Part shown: piece by piece, positions 35,943 to 45,470 of the stretch
Layout: each line of letters opens with the position of its first letter
Position numbering within the stretch: position 1 is the first letter of the stretch
The notes under the pieces: model-generated
The model's database searches: none
What the model saw: only the letters and a program-made list of their open reading frames with translations
What the model was told of the DNA's origin: nothing
NCBI RefSeq assembly: GCF_044197065.1
Contig: NZ_JBIQOI010000004.1
Coordinates: 1 to 64,000, forward strand
From: Kluyvera ascorbata_C
GTDB taxonomy: Bacteria; Pseudomonadota; Gammaproteobacteria; Enterobacterales; Enterobacteriaceae
Length of the DNA: 64,000 nt
Direction of reading: 5' to 3'
Made by a program: the position numbers and the translations under genes

Positions 35943-38078
35943 TTATTTCAGTACATAGCCGTACAACCGGCTGATACCGTCAGCATCCTTCTCGCTGTAA
36001 ACCCCCTGAAGCTCCGGCGAGAAGCCGGGCAGCAGGTTCACCCCTTCTTCCAGCGCCAGGAAGTAGCGCTGCACCGCGCCGCCCCAGACTTCCCCCGGCA
36101 CCACGCACAGCACGCCCGGCGGATACGGCAGCGCGCCCTCGGCGGCAATGCGCCCTTCCGCTTCGCTGATGCGTACCAGCTCCACGTTGCCGCGAATAAA
36201 CTCGCTGTTGGCATCCTGCGGGTTCATCACTACCGCAGGCAGGCTGGCTTTGCGGAACATCGCCTTTTGCAAATCCTTCACGTCAAAGCTGACGTACAGG
36301 TCGTGCATCTCCTGGCACAGTTCACGCAAGGTATAGTCGCGATAGCGTACCGGGTATTTGTTGTAGATAGTCGGCAGCACATCGGCCAGCGGCGTATCGT
36401 CTTCGATATGCTGCTCAAACTGGCCGAGCATCGCCACCAACTGCGCCATTTTCAGAGCGGACTCCGCTGGCGTCAGCAGGAACAGGATCGAGTTGAGATC
36501 GCACTTCTCCGGCACGATGCCGTTTTCACGCAGGTAGTGCGCGAGGATCGTCGCCGGAATGCCAAACTCGGTGTACTCCCCGGTTTGCGCATCAATGCCC
36601 GGTGTAGTCAGCAGCAGCTTGCACGGATCGACGAAGTACTGATCCTGCGCGTAGCCTTCAAAACCGTGCCAGCGTGCCCCCGGCGTAAAGCTGAAGAAAC
36701 GACGTTCGCTGGCGATGGTTTTGGTCGGGTGATCCTGCCACGGGCGACCGTCGACGATCGGCGGGATAAACGGCTGGATCATCTTGCAGTTCGCCACGAT
36801 CGCTTTGCGCGCCTCAATCCCCAGCTCGACGCACTCCGCCCACAGTCGGCGGCCGCTCTCCCCTTCGTGAATTTTGGCGTTCACGTCCAGCGCCGCAAAC
36901 AGCGGATAAAACGGGCTGGTTGAGGCGTGCAGCATGAAAGCGTTGTTCAACCGTTTGTGCGGGCAGAAGCGCGCCTGACCACGAATGTGGTTGTCTTTCT
37001 TGTGGATCTGCGAGGTTTGCGAGAACCCGGCCTGCTGTTTGTGCACCGACTGGGTGACAAAAATCCCCGGATCGTTTTCGTTAAGATCCAGCAGCAGCGG
37101 CGAGGTGTCCGCCATCATGTCGATAAACTGCTCGTAGCCTACCCACGCGGAGTCAAACAGGATGTAGTCGCAGAGATGGCCGATTTTATCCACCACCTGA
37201 CGGGCGTTGTAAATCGTGCCGTCGTAGGTGCCAAGCTGGATGATCGCCAGGCGGAACGGGCGCGCGTCATCGGCTTTCTCCGGCGCCACCTCGCGGATCT
37301 GCTCGCGCAGATAGCGGTCGTCAAAACAGTGGTCGTCAATGCCGCCGATAAAGCCGAACGGGTTGCGCGCCGCTTCCAGATAAACCGGCGTCGCCCCGGC
37401 CTGGATCAGCGCGCCATGGTGGTTGGATTTGTGGTTGTTGCGGTCGAACAGCACCAGGTCGCCGCGAGTGAGCAGCGCGTTGGTCACAACCTTGTTGGCC
37501 GCCGAAGTGCCGTTCAGCACAAAGTAGGTTTTATCGGCGTTGAAGACCTTCGCCGCGAACTTCTGCGCGTGCTTGGCTGAGCCTTCGTGGATCAGCAAAT
37601 CGCCGAGCTTCACGTCAGCGTTGCACATGTCGGCACGAAATACGTTCTCGCCGAAGAAGTCATAGAACTGACGGCCCGCCGGGTGCTTTTTAAAGAACGC
37701 GCCGTGCTGATGGCCCGGACAGGCAAAGGTGCTGTTGCCCATCTCGACGTATTGGGTCAGGGTGTCGAAGAAGGGCGGCAGAAGGTCTTCTTCGTAGCGA
37801 CAGGCCGCCGTTTCCAGCTCCAGCCACTCCTGCTCTTTTCCGCTAATCACCGCATTCACGCCTTCCGGCGCGCTGATAGCTTCCGACGTCAGCACGAAGA
37901 CCGGCAGGTTAAAACCGGTACGTTTGAGTAATGCCAGGATGCCGCTGTGGCTATCTGCCACCGTTATGACGACTGCTGCGACATCGGTAAAGTCGGTGCC
38001 GTCCAGCGCCACCACGCTGCGATGGGTGGAGAGACGGGAGACCAGTTCGCGACTGGCAGCAATGTGCATTGATTTCAT
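35943..38078 (-). CDS. speC: Constitutive ornithine decarboxylase
   Basis: 711 residues, the E. coli SpeC length, starting MKSMHIAASRELVSR; an upstream ATG at 38120 is not used. It decarboxylates ornithine to putrescine. It has the N-terminal wing domain of large bacterial decarboxylases, the HQHGAFFKKHPAG block and the PLP lysine in QSVHKQQAGFSQ. Together with speA/speB it completes the two polyamine routes in this window. Confidence 0.97.
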   Translation of the reverse strand: MKSMHIAASRELVSRLSTHRSVVALDGTDFTDVAAVVITVADSHSGILALLKRTGFNLPVFVLTSEAISAPEGVNAVISGKEQEWLELETAACRYEEDLLPPFFDTLTQYVEMGNSTFACPGHQHGAFFKKHPAGRQFYDFFGENVFRADMCNADVKLGDLLIHEGSAKHAQKFAAKVFNADKTYFVLNGTSAANKVVTNALLTRGDLVLFDRNNHKSNHHGALIQAGATPVYLEAARNPFGFIGGIDDHCFDDRYLREQIREVAPEKADDARPFRLAIIQLGTYDGTIYNARQVVDKIGHLCDYILFDSAWVGYEQFIDMMADTSPLLLDLNENDPGIFVTQSVHKQQAGFSQTSQIHKKDNHIRGQARFCPHKRLNNAFMLHASTSPFYPLFAALDVNAKIHEGESGRRLWAECVELGIEARKAIVANCKMIQPFIPPIVDGRPWQDHPTKTIASERRFFSFTPGARWHGFEGYAQDQYFVDPCKLLLTTPGIDAQTGEYTEFGIPATILAHYLRENGIVPEKCDLNSILFLLTPAESALKMAQLVAMLGQFEQHIEDDTPLADVLPTIYNKYPVRYRDYTLRELCQEMHDLYVSFDVKDLQKAMFRKASLPAVVMNPQDANSEFIRGNVELVRISEAEGRIAAEGALPYPPGVLCVVPGEVWGGAVQRYFLALEEGVNLLPGFSPELQGVYSEKDADGISRLYGYVLK

Positions 38079-38496
38079 AAGCGCAACGACCCACTCAGGG
38101 AGAGTAAAAGCCCCGGACAAAGCCGCTGGCTTTGCCCCATAAAGCGTCTGGGTGCAACTGGGTTACAGCTCCGACCGCCAGACATCAGTAAAAGCAGACA
38201 TGGTCTAATCTTACTGTTGTCCTGCAGTGAGCGTGCGTTGGCTTCACCGCATGGTGAGCAATGAGAAAGGGGCAGACCTTCGCGAGCAGGCGAAGTGGCG
38301 TTGGCGATGTAATGGCAAAGATGTCATTGCAGGCGGCCCCGATTCAGGAAAGGAGAAAATTCGCGCAATCATGGCACCATTCACCAGGGGGTGCAAGACG
38401 AAATTTTTATGCACTTATACCACGGAGAAACAAGCACTGAACCGATTAATCAGTCCATAATAATGCAGGACTTATCGATAAGTAACAGGAGTTAAC
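38079..38496. other. Divergent intergenic region between speC and yqgA
   Basis: About 420 bases with the divergent speC and yqgA promoters. I see no ORF with a credible start, and no strong operator or repeat. Confidence 0.5.
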
Positions 38497-39204
38497 GTGG
38501 TAATAGGCCCATTTATTAATGCCGGCGCGGTGCTGGTCGGTGGTTTGCTCGGCGCGCTGCTCAGCCAGCGTTTACCGGAGCGTATTCGTGTTTCAATGAC
38601 CTCTATTTTCGGCCTTGCCTCATTGGGGATTGGCCTGCTGCTGGTTATCAAATGTGCCAATATGCCGGTGATGGTACTGGCAACGCTGGTCGGCGCGCTG
38701 ATTGGCGAGTTTTGCTTTCTGGAAAAAGGCATCAATAAAGCCGTTTCCAGCGTACAAAAGCGGATGCTCAAGCCGGGCAAAAGCAGCCAGCATGAGAACT
38801 TTATTCAAAGCTTCGTGGCGATTATCGTGCTGTTCTGCGCCAGCGGGACGGGGATTTTCGGGTCGATGCATGAAGGCATGACCGGCGACCCGACCATTCT
38901 TATCGCCAAGTCGTTCCTCGATTTCTTCACCGCGATGATCTTTGCCTGCTCGCTCGGTTTTGCCGTTTGCGCCATCAGCGTGCCGATGCTTATCATCCAG
39001 CTCTCACTGGCGTTCTGCGCATTCCTGATCCTGCCGCTGACCACCCCCGCCATGATGGCCGACTTCACCGCCGTCGGCGGCCTGCTGCTGCTGGCAACCG
39101 GGCTGCGCATCTGCGGGATTAAGATGTTTGCGGTGGTGAATATGCTGCCCGCGCTGTTGCTGGCGATGCCGATTTCGGCGGCCTGGACGGCGTTTTTTGC
39201 CTGA
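38497..39204 (+). CDS. yqgA: YqgA, DUF554 membrane protein
   Basis: 235 residues, six or seven hydrophobic helices, with glycine-rich helices (NAGAVLVGGLLGALL) typical of the DUF554 family of inner-membrane proteins, possibly transporters. The gene lies between speC and pheV, as in E. coli. The start is GTG at 38497, preceded by AACAGGAG. Confidence 0.94.
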   Translation: MVIGPFINAGAVLVGGLLGALLSQRLPERIRVSMTSIFGLASLGIGLLLVIKCANMPVMVLATLVGALIGEFCFLEKGINKAVSSVQKRMLKPGKSSQHENFIQSFVAIIVLFCASGTGIFGSMHEGMTGDPTILIAKSFLDFFTAMIFACSLGFAVCAISVPMLIIQLSLAFCAFLILPLTTPAMMADFTAVGGLLLLATGLRICGIKMFAVVNMLPALLLAMPISAAWTAFFA

Positions 39205-39309
39205 CCCGACATGCAAAACGGGCAAAGTGGTGATAGATTGTGCAACTCGCCGCAAATTTTATAAATTTCGTTGACGAGTCGAGGCGATTACGGTTTAATG
39301 CGCCCCGTT

Positions 39310-39385
39310 GCCCGGATAGCTCAGTCGGTAGAGCAGGGGATTGAAAATCCCCGTGTCCTTGGTTCGATTCCGAGTCCGGGCACCA
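39310..39385 (+). tRNA. pheV: tRNA-Phe (GAA)
   Basis: A complete 76-base tRNA: acceptor stem GCCCGGA/TCCGGGC, anticodon loop TTGAAAA with anticodon GAA, T-loop TTCGATTC, and an encoded CCA. The sequence is the same as E. coli tRNA-Phe. pheV is a frequent integration site of genomic islands. Confidence 0.99.
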
Positions 39386-39395
39386 CTATTTAAAG

Positions 39396-39419
39396 AACCC
39401 AGCCTATGGCTGGGTTTTT
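39396..39419 (+). terminator. Terminator of pheV
   Basis: AACCCAGCC-TAT-GGCTGGGTT followed by a T-run, ten bases after the tRNA. Confidence 0.92.
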
Positions 39420-39433
39420 GCTTTTCAGGGATA

Positions 39434-39733
39434 TCACAACGCGTTCAATACCCCCTCCTTCACCGCCTTTACCGCTTGCTTCATCTGCTTAATCTCTTCA
39501 CGCAGCGCTTTCATTTCATCGTTATCCGGAATCAGCACAATGCAGCCTCCGGCAATCTTCACCGTGACGCCTGTTCCAATGTTGAAACCGACCTCTTTTA
39601 GCCATTTCCCGCTGAGGTTCAGGGAGGGCGTGCTGGTATTACCTTGCTGAGGGACGTAGCTGACGGTGTAGCGACGCTCGGTTTTTATCGGTGTGGCGGA
39701 TGATGGGTGAGTCTGGGTAGGGATCGTAGCCAT
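39434..39733 (-). CDS. SymE-like type I toxin
   Basis: 99 residues from an ATG with the ribosome-binding site GGAGG nine bases upstream; the ORF extension to 39910 lies in the leader. The C-terminal part matches the SymE family: RRYTVSYVPQ at the start of the AbrB-like fold, the SLNLSGKWLKEVGF core and GGCIVLIPDNDE, followed by a short helical tail. E. coli SymE is SOS-induced and its mRNA is repressed by the antisense RNA SymR. I see no LexA box here. An antisense RNA would lie on the plus strand over the 5' end; its promoter could not be identified. Confidence 0.75.
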   Translation of the reverse strand: MATIPTQTHPSSATPIKTERRYTVSYVPQQGNTSTPSLNLSGKWLKEVGFNIGTGVTVKIAGGCIVLIPDNDEMKALREEIKQMKQAVKAVKEGVLNAL

Positions 39734-40087
39734 AGGGGGCAACCTCCAGTAAGTGATTATTTGAACCACCACCGAAGAGACCAATCTACGGGTGGCGGAA
39801 CCGGACGGAGTTGGTCTTGCCGGCCTTACTGGACACCGGTGCGTCTTACGACGCCTCCGCCCAGCCCACCATTGAGATGTGACTAGGCAAACGACATAAA
39901 AAAGACGCAAAGCGCGTCATATGCCGCCAGTAAGAATATGCTCAGGAGACCAATCCCGGCACCTGATTTTGCAGATGCCGGGCAAAGGTACTGCTATCAC
40001 TTACAGGCCGCAAGTGATTTTCATACGCTAATCAAATCATCACGTTAATCTGGAATTCGCCTCGCAAAACGTGCCGACACTGCGCCC
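39734..40087. other. Structured leader upstream of the SymE-like gene
   Basis: About 350 bases between fimH and the SymE-like gene with no ORF but several potential stems, including AGACCAA (about 39776) with TTGGTCT (about 39810), a CCCGGCATCTG/CAGGTGCCGGG hairpin (about 39957-39984) and the terminator at 39898-39918. Candidate place for a SymR-like RNA. Confidence 0.5.
39898..39918 (-). terminator. Terminator for the fim operon side
   Basis: On the minus strand GACGC-GCTTT-GCGTC followed by six T. It probably ends fim transcription before the SymE-like gene. Confidence 0.75.
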
Positions 40088-40993
40088 TCACTGATACACA
40101 AACGTCACCCCAATAATCGACTGCACGTTCCCCGCCGTCACCTGACCACTGGTTCGCGCATAGGTGGCCGTTAACCCCAGGCTGACGGCAGAAGTCGTCA
40201 CCGTCCCAAGCGACACCGTATTGTTAGCCGGCAGCACGCTGCCGTTGCGCGTAAGCTGCACGCCAATCCCCTGCGCCGGAGAGGCCGACGCGGTATTGGT
40301 GAAGATAGAGTTTGCCGCATCCGCCGTGGTGCCTGAAAGGTAGTAGCCCAGCTTCTGGCTCTGTGCACAATAAACCGTTAGTGGAATGGCGGTGGAGCCG
40401 GGATAGTCCGGCAGCGTCACCGTCACGTTACGCGCAGAAACATCGCAGCCGCCGGTCGGCACCACCACGTTGTTATTGGCATAGATGTTCCAGATAAACT
40501 GAAAATCATCGCTGTTTTTGTTGTTGGTCTGGCGCAGGATCATCACCGCAATCAACGTACCGGCGCTTATCGCCACGCCACCAGCAGAGCTAATCGGCGT
40601 CAGGTAAAGCGCCGTAGGCCAGGGTTTATCAGTCTTTGAGTTATAGATAATCCGGGACGTTTCGGTGGTGGTGGGAAACGGATAGCTGGTGCCGTTGTAT
40701 TTCACGGTACCGGAGAAGCTCGACAGCACCCCGCCGTAGGCCGAACCACGCTGCAGCGTCACGTAGTCGGTAATGGTATCCGGGTAATCGTTATGGCAAA
40801 AAATCTGCGTCGAGAGATCGACCACCAGGTTTTGCCCCACGTTGACCGCCGGGGCGAGATCCACATAGACGTTGGCAGTCCCGCCGCCGATAGGGATCGT
40901 CGTACCGTTGGCGGTCTTGCAGGCAAACGACCAGGCGTTAAACGACCAGCCAGCCAGCAGCAGCGTCGTCAGTAGGGCTATCACGTTCTTCAT
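40088..40993 (-). CDS. fimH: Type 1 fimbrial tip adhesin FimH
   Basis: 301 residues with a signal peptide of 22; the mature protein begins FACKTANGTT. The lectin domain (mature 1-158) is very close to E. coli FimH, and the C-terminal pilin domain starts near GGCDVSARNVTVTLPDY. The mannose pocket residues F1, N46, D47, D54, Q133, N135, D140 and F142 are all present. Of the tyrosine gate, Y48 and I52 are kept, but position 137 is lysine instead of tyrosine. The protein binds terminal mannose on host glycoproteins. It is the last gene of the fim operon. Confidence 0.96.
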   Translation of the reverse strand: MKNVIALLTTLLLAGWSFNAWSFACKTANGTTIPIGGGTANVYVDLAPAVNVGQNLVVDLSTQIFCHNDYPDTITDYVTLQRGSAYGGVLSSFSGTVKYNGTSYPFPTTTETSRIIYNSKTDKPWPTALYLTPISSAGGVAISAGTLIAVMILRQTNNKNSDDFQFIWNIYANNNVVVPTGGCDVSARNVTVTLPDYPGSTAIPLTVYCAQSQKLGYYLSGTTADAANSIFTNTASASPAQGIGVQLTRNGSVLPANNTVSLGTVTTSAVSLGLTATYARTSGQVTAGNVQSIIGVTFVYQ

Positions 40994-41009
40994 TACTCTC
41001 TTCTCCTGG

Positions 41010-41513
41010 TCAGGCGTAGGTATAGGTGACGTTAATGACCGTCTTAATGGTGCCCTGGGTCGCGCCGCCGTTAACCGACAGTGCCCTCACCTTTAATGGG
41101 AAGTGCGCGGACTGCGATGCTTCTTCCACCGTCACCGTCGTGGTCGCGCCGGTGTTCAGCGTGTTTCCGCCGTTGTCCTGGAGCTCAAGCTGGATGTTTT
41201 TAGCGGTGCCCTGATTCTGGTAATAGCCGGTGGCGTCTGCCGTGCCGCTGAAGCTCGCGATCACTCGCGACGTGCCGACCGGGCAGTTGCTGAGCTCAAG
41301 CGCCACGCTGTGCCACGCGGAGACAGAGCCTGCGGAAAGCAGGCTAAAGGTATAGAGGTCGCCAAGTTCGACGCTGGCGTTAGTGGTTGATACCGTGCAG
41401 GGCTTCGCCACCACTTTGCCGTTGACGGTGATGGTGACATCGGCAGCCCAAAGCGCCGGAGAGACGGCCATCAGCGCTAACGCCCACAGCCAGCCGTAAT
41501 AAAAGCGTTTCAT
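41010..41513 (-). CDS. fimG: Minor fimbrial subunit FimG
   Basis: 167 residues with a signal peptide ending ALWAADVT. Mature features of a chaperone-usher pilin: N-terminal donor strand (ADVTITVNGKVVAKPC), a conserved cysteine pair, and an aromatic C-terminus (INVTYTYA). It links FimH to FimF in the tip fibrillum. It lies 16 bases before fimH. Confidence 0.95.
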   Translation of the reverse strand: MKRFYYGWLWALALMAVSPALWAADVTITVNGKVVAKPCTVSTTNASVELGDLYTFSLLSAGSVSAWHSVALELSNCPVGTSRVIASFSGTADATGYYQNQGTAKNIQLELQDNGGNTLNTGATTTVTVEEASQSAHFPLKVRALSVNGGATQGTIKTVINVTYTYA

Positions 41514-41525
41514 CTGCGCCTCCGT

Positions 41526-42053
41526 TTACTGAAATTCAAGGGTGAACGTCGCCGTGGCGTTAACGTGACCGGGGGTGACCGGCACCTGCGTTGCCATCAG
41601 GCGAGCGTAAAAGTTCAGCGTATTGGTCTGACCGGGGGTGAGCGTCGTCCATGGAATGGTCGATGACGCGGCGTTAAGCGGTAGCATGGTCTGCTGCCCG
41701 TTGAGGATCTGAACCCCCATTCCTGCCGCGGCAGACGCGCCGTTATCCAGCTTTAACAGGCTGGTATTGCCGTTATCCGCCACGCCGATAAACCCGACCT
41801 TCACGGCGGAAACCGCCCCACCGCACGGCGAAAGCACGATGCGAAACGGGACGGAGGGCGTGGTTGCGCCAATGGCGTTGAACTGTTTGGCGGCGTTGTT
41901 CATCAGGTCGACGACAAAGTCTTTTGACTCGCCCGCCACGGCACAGCCGTTATCCCTGACGTTGCCGGTGATGGTTATCGTGCTGTCCGCCGCCAGCGCG
42001 CAGGTAGCCGTCAGCGCAAAGAGCGCGCTGAGCAGGTAAAAAGGGTTTCTCAT
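41526..42053 (-). CDS. fimF: Minor fimbrial subunit FimF
   Basis: 175 residues with a signal peptide ending CALAADST. The mature N-terminus ADSTITITGNVRDNGC is that of FimF, which connects the FimA rod to the tip. The C-terminus ATFTLEFQ is a chaperone-binding strand. It is twelve bases before fimG. Confidence 0.95.
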   Translation of the reverse strand: MRNPFYLLSALFALTATCALAADSTITITGNVRDNGCAVAGESKDFVVDLMNNAAKQFNAIGATTPSVPFRIVLSPCGGAVSAVKVGFIGVADNGNTSLLKLDNGASAAAGMGVQILNGQQTMLPLNAASSTIPWTTLTPGQTNTLNFYARLMATQVPVTPGHVNATATFTLEFQ

Positions 42054-42063
42054 TCTTCTGTCC

Positions 42064-44664
42064 TTAGCGGCACACGGCCGATAGCTGAATCAGCGTCTGT
42101 TCCTGGCTCTCATTCGGGATGCGGTAATCGGCCACGCAACGAGCATCGTCGCCTTCGCCCCACACCGCCTGAACCTTTCCGGCGAGCGGCATGCCGCTCA
42201 GGTAAACGAGGCCGTTATCCGCCACAATGCTGCTGTTCTGGCTGTCGGCCGACGTCACCATCGCGCCAAACGGCACCCTCTTGCCGTTGTGGGTCAGCGT
42301 CATCAGCAACTTCATCCCAACACGGGGGTTGAATTGCGCACGCACAATCGCACCATGGGTTGGCACCACGTTGACCACCGCCTCGTCTAAATCGACGTTA
42401 TCTGCCAGCGAGTTGGTGTCTAACGCCACGCGGTTTTCCCGGTATTCAGTGGCGTACGGCAGGACGGCGTAACCGCGCCAGTCGGTGCGTACCCCGGTCT
42501 GGTTTTCGACCCTTGTCCCTTCCGCTCCCGGCGCGCTGACCAGCACAACCGTATCGTTGAGCGGCTGACTCAGCGTGACGCCGTTGGCGTGTGCCAGAAT
42601 GCCGCCGCTCATGCCGTAATAGACCTGTTTCATGCCGTCGCTGTGGCTGTAACCGACGTTGGCATTTCCATAGCCACCGCGATAGTTCAGCGCCGCATAG
42701 CCAGTGCCGCCGCTAGAGCCTTCCCCGCCGCTGGCATAGCCGGTCTGCACGCTGTAGCTGAGGTTGTTATCGTCCAGCAGCGTGCCGTACAGCCCGGCCA
42801 GGTTGCTCATGCGACCATTAAGATCGTCAGACATGCTGTAGCTGGCGCTGGCGTGTCGCCAGACGGATTGGCTGTCTGAACGCAGCCAGTGGCTGAACGG
42901 AATGTTGACGTTCACGGCCAGCATCTGGTCGCGCCCGTCCTGCCAGGCGTTTTTGGTCAGGCTGTAGCTCAGCGTCCAGTTGATGTCGTTGACGGCGGTA
43001 TTTAAACCGGCCTGGAACTGTTCGTCCGCGTTATCGGTTCCCCAGTAGCTTTGGCGGCTACCGCTTAAATACAGGGTCGCCGTACGTCCCAACTGCTGAG
43101 TGATACTGACCTGCACTTTGCCGCGTTTGCTGTAGGCCAGGTTGTAGTAATCGGTGAATTTCGGCTTCACGTAAACCGGACCGTCTTCGGTCATTACGCT
43201 ATGGCCGCTCATGCGCTGATAGGTGGTATCGGCAAAGCTGTAGTAGCCCTGCGTGGAGTAGCGGTAGCCCACCAGTTGAATATTGGTGCCGAGCTCGCTG
43301 AGCGATTTGTTATAGAGGAATCGTACCGACTGACCCTGTTGCTGGCTGTCATCAGGAAGCGTGGCGTTGGCCTGGGTGATATCCACCGACAGCGCGCCCA
43401 GTTCGCCCATATTTTTCCCAACGCCAAGGTTAAAGGCACGGTAACGGTCTGCCAGTTGGGTACCGCCATAAAGCGTCCATCCTGCCGGTAGCCCGTGCAT
43501 CAACGTACTTTGAAAGAACGTAGGATCTTCCTGGAGATCGTTGCCGCTGCGATATTTCCCGGCGGTCAGCGCATAGCGCGTGTGGCCTTCACGTTGCAAG
43601 ACCGGCACAGAAGAATACGGCACGGTGAAGCTCTGAACGCTGCCGTCCGCCTCTTTAATAGCGACCTGGAGATCGCCGCCGTTACCGGCCGCATAGAGAT
43701 CGTTAATAGTGAACGGGCCCGGTGGCACCGTGCTGTGATAAATCTCATAGCCGTTCTGCTTGATAGAGACCTGCGCCGTCCCGCGCGCAATACCGTGAAT
43801 CACCGGCGCAAAACCTTTCTGGCTGTCCGGCAGCATATTGTCATCGGACGCCAGCTGCGCGCCGCGGAAGTTAATGCCGTCAAAGACGTCGCCGTTGGTG
43901 TAGCTGTCGCCCAGCGTCAAGCGCGAGCGGAACGGGGTGATATCCCGCTCCAGCCAGGTGTTGACGTGCTGCCATTGATTCTGACTGGTTGACCCGCTGC
44001 TGTAGCTCCAGGTGCTGTTATCACGTAGCCGCCACACGCCAACGTTGAGCCCGCTTTGCAGGTTTAAATAGGCATACTGGCTGCTGCCGCCGACGCGGTT
44101 CTGGACGTTATTGCCGGTAAAGTTGTAGTTCAGCAGCCCGGCGGTGATCCCGTTATCCCACAGCTCGGGTGAAATATAGCCACGCGCCTGATTCCCCATA
44201 AAGGCCTGAGGAATGGTCAAATAGAGGCGCTGCAAACCCACGTCTAAACGAACGGTCGAGTCTTTAATCATGTCCGTAAACGGGACGCAGGCTTGCGGCT
44301 CCAGCGTATCCATTCCCTTAATCGACGCCGTGTTAAGCCCCATGCTGGCAAGCTGGCCGCGCGTCAGGCACGGCATCAAACCGTGGCCGTTTTCACCGGC
44401 ACTGAAGGTGACATCGCGGCTCGTCATAAAGCCATCATTGAGATAGATATCGACACGATAGGTGCCCGGCGGCAGCTCCTGCCCCTTCTCAAAGCTCGAG
44501 AGATCCGCAACGGCGGCGGGGTCGTCGGCCAGAAAGCGCGGGTTAAAGTAGAGCTCCGCCTGAGCAAGAAAGACCGGTGATGCGAGCAAAGTCACAACGG
44601 AGAGTTGCGTCAGCCGGATGCGTCGGGCCTGCAAATGGTCGAGGCCAAATTTCAGATATGACAT
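42064..44664 (-). CDS. fimD: Fimbrial usher FimD
   Basis: 866 residues, slightly shorter than the E. coli protein (878). An outer-membrane usher: N-terminal domain beginning ELYFNPRFLADDP (chaperone-subunit docking), a 24-strand beta barrel with plug, and two C-terminal domains ending in a cysteine-containing ...LIQLSAVCR tail. It accepts subunit-FimC complexes and exports the growing pilus. It lies between fimC and fimF. Confidence 0.95.
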   Translation of the reverse strand: MSYLKFGLDHLQARRIRLTQLSVVTLLASPVFLAQAELYFNPRFLADDPAAVADLSSFEKGQELPPGTYRVDIYLNDGFMTSRDVTFSAGENGHGLMPCLTRGQLASMGLNTASIKGMDTLEPQACVPFTDMIKDSTVRLDVGLQRLYLTIPQAFMGNQARGYISPELWDNGITAGLLNYNFTGNNVQNRVGGSSQYAYLNLQSGLNVGVWRLRDNSTWSYSSGSTSQNQWQHVNTWLERDITPFRSRLTLGDSYTNGDVFDGINFRGAQLASDDNMLPDSQKGFAPVIHGIARGTAQVSIKQNGYEIYHSTVPPGPFTINDLYAAGNGGDLQVAIKEADGSVQSFTVPYSSVPVLQREGHTRYALTAGKYRSGNDLQEDPTFFQSTLMHGLPAGWTLYGGTQLADRYRAFNLGVGKNMGELGALSVDITQANATLPDDSQQQGQSVRFLYNKSLSELGTNIQLVGYRYSTQGYYSFADTTYQRMSGHSVMTEDGPVYVKPKFTDYYNLAYSKRGKVQVSITQQLGRTATLYLSGSRQSYWGTDNADEQFQAGLNTAVNDINWTLSYSLTKNAWQDGRDQMLAVNVNIPFSHWLRSDSQSVWRHASASYSMSDDLNGRMSNLAGLYGTLLDDNNLSYSVQTGYASGGEGSSGGTGYAALNYRGGYGNANVGYSHSDGMKQVYYGMSGGILAHANGVTLSQPLNDTVVLVSAPGAEGTRVENQTGVRTDWRGYAVLPYATEYRENRVALDTNSLADNVDLDEAVVNVVPTHGAIVRAQFNPRVGMKLLMTLTHNGKRVPFGAMVTSADSQNSSIVADNGLVYLSGMPLAGKVQAVWGEGDDARCVADYRIPNESQEQTLIQLSAVCR

Positions 44665-44736
44665 AGTCCCTCCGGTTCGACATCGCCCGGCTATCTGTTC
44701 TTATTCTGTTCAAGGGATACGGGAAGTTCCCGTGGT

Positions 44737-45426
44737 TTACCGCATCACGCCGATTACGCGCGGCGTCAGCGCACCGTAGTCATTGATGGTTCTGTAGGTA
44801 ATCTCTCCGCCCGCATCATCCGGAATTTTCACGCTGGTTTCGCCCATAGGTGGGACCAGCGCGTTATCCAGCACTCGGGTGCCCGCATTGAGTTCAGTGA
44901 CCGTCAGGTAGTACGGCGTAGGATTGACCAGCGTGAGCTTGCCGGCACTACGACGAAACGTTAGCTTTTCGCGAGCCTCTTCCGGCGGCATCGTCAGATT
45001 TGCCGGGCGGTAATAGAGCTTGATGCGGCTGATAATGGCCAGTTGCAGGGTGTTGTCGTTAAGCTTTGATTTGTCCATCGCAGGGATCGCTTTGACGTTC
45101 ATCCAGAACAGACTTTCTCTGTCCTGCGGCAACTGATTATTTGAGGCATCGAGGATACGCAGGGTGTTCTCTTTTTTCCCCTGCATCGCGAACAGCGGCG
45201 GCGTCACCACAAAGCGTCCGTCTTTAGCGCCCGCGGCGTTTTCTACCCATGACTGGATAAGGAAAGTGCCTTTCTCATCGGTATTGGTGACGGCCAGTTG
45301 TACCTGTTTTTGTCCCGCAGGGTAGATAACCCGGGTCGCTCCCAGCGCGACTCCCGCCTGTGCAGGAGAAACCAGTCCGGCGGCTATCAACAGCATTCCG
45401 AACACCATCATCAACGTTCTATTCAT
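44737..45426 (-). CDS. fimC: Periplasmic fimbrial chaperone FimC
   Basis: 229 residues with a signal peptide ending PAQAGVALG. A PapD-type two-domain immunoglobulin-fold chaperone: the conserved arginine and lysine of the subunit-binding cleft are in ATRVIYPAGQKQV and IKLYYRPANL, and PPLFAM is present. The start MNRTLMMV is chosen over an upstream GTG/ATG region at 45453. It caps pilins in the periplasm and delivers them to FimD. Confidence 0.95.
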   Translation of the reverse strand: MNRTLMMVFGMLLIAAGLVSPAQAGVALGATRVIYPAGQKQVQLAVTNTDEKGTFLIQSWVENAAGAKDGRFVVTPPLFAMQGKKENTLRILDASNNQLPQDRESLFWMNVKAIPAMDKSKLNDNTLQLAIISRIKLYYRPANLTMPPEEAREKLTFRRSAGKLTLVNPTPYYLTVTELNAGTRVLDNALVPPMGETSVKIPDDAGGEITYRTINDYGALTPRVIGVMR

Positions 45427-45470
45427 GTTTACCCTTGTTGTACTCACCGTCATATCCTGTGTCCGGTTAA

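Noticed and set aside
36267..37580. Plus-strand ORFs within speC
   Set aside because: Shadows of the decarboxylase gene in GC-rich antisense frames.
38227..38460. 77-codon plus-strand ORF between speC and yqgA
   Set aside because: No ribosome-binding site or recognisable features; probably part of the divergent leader.
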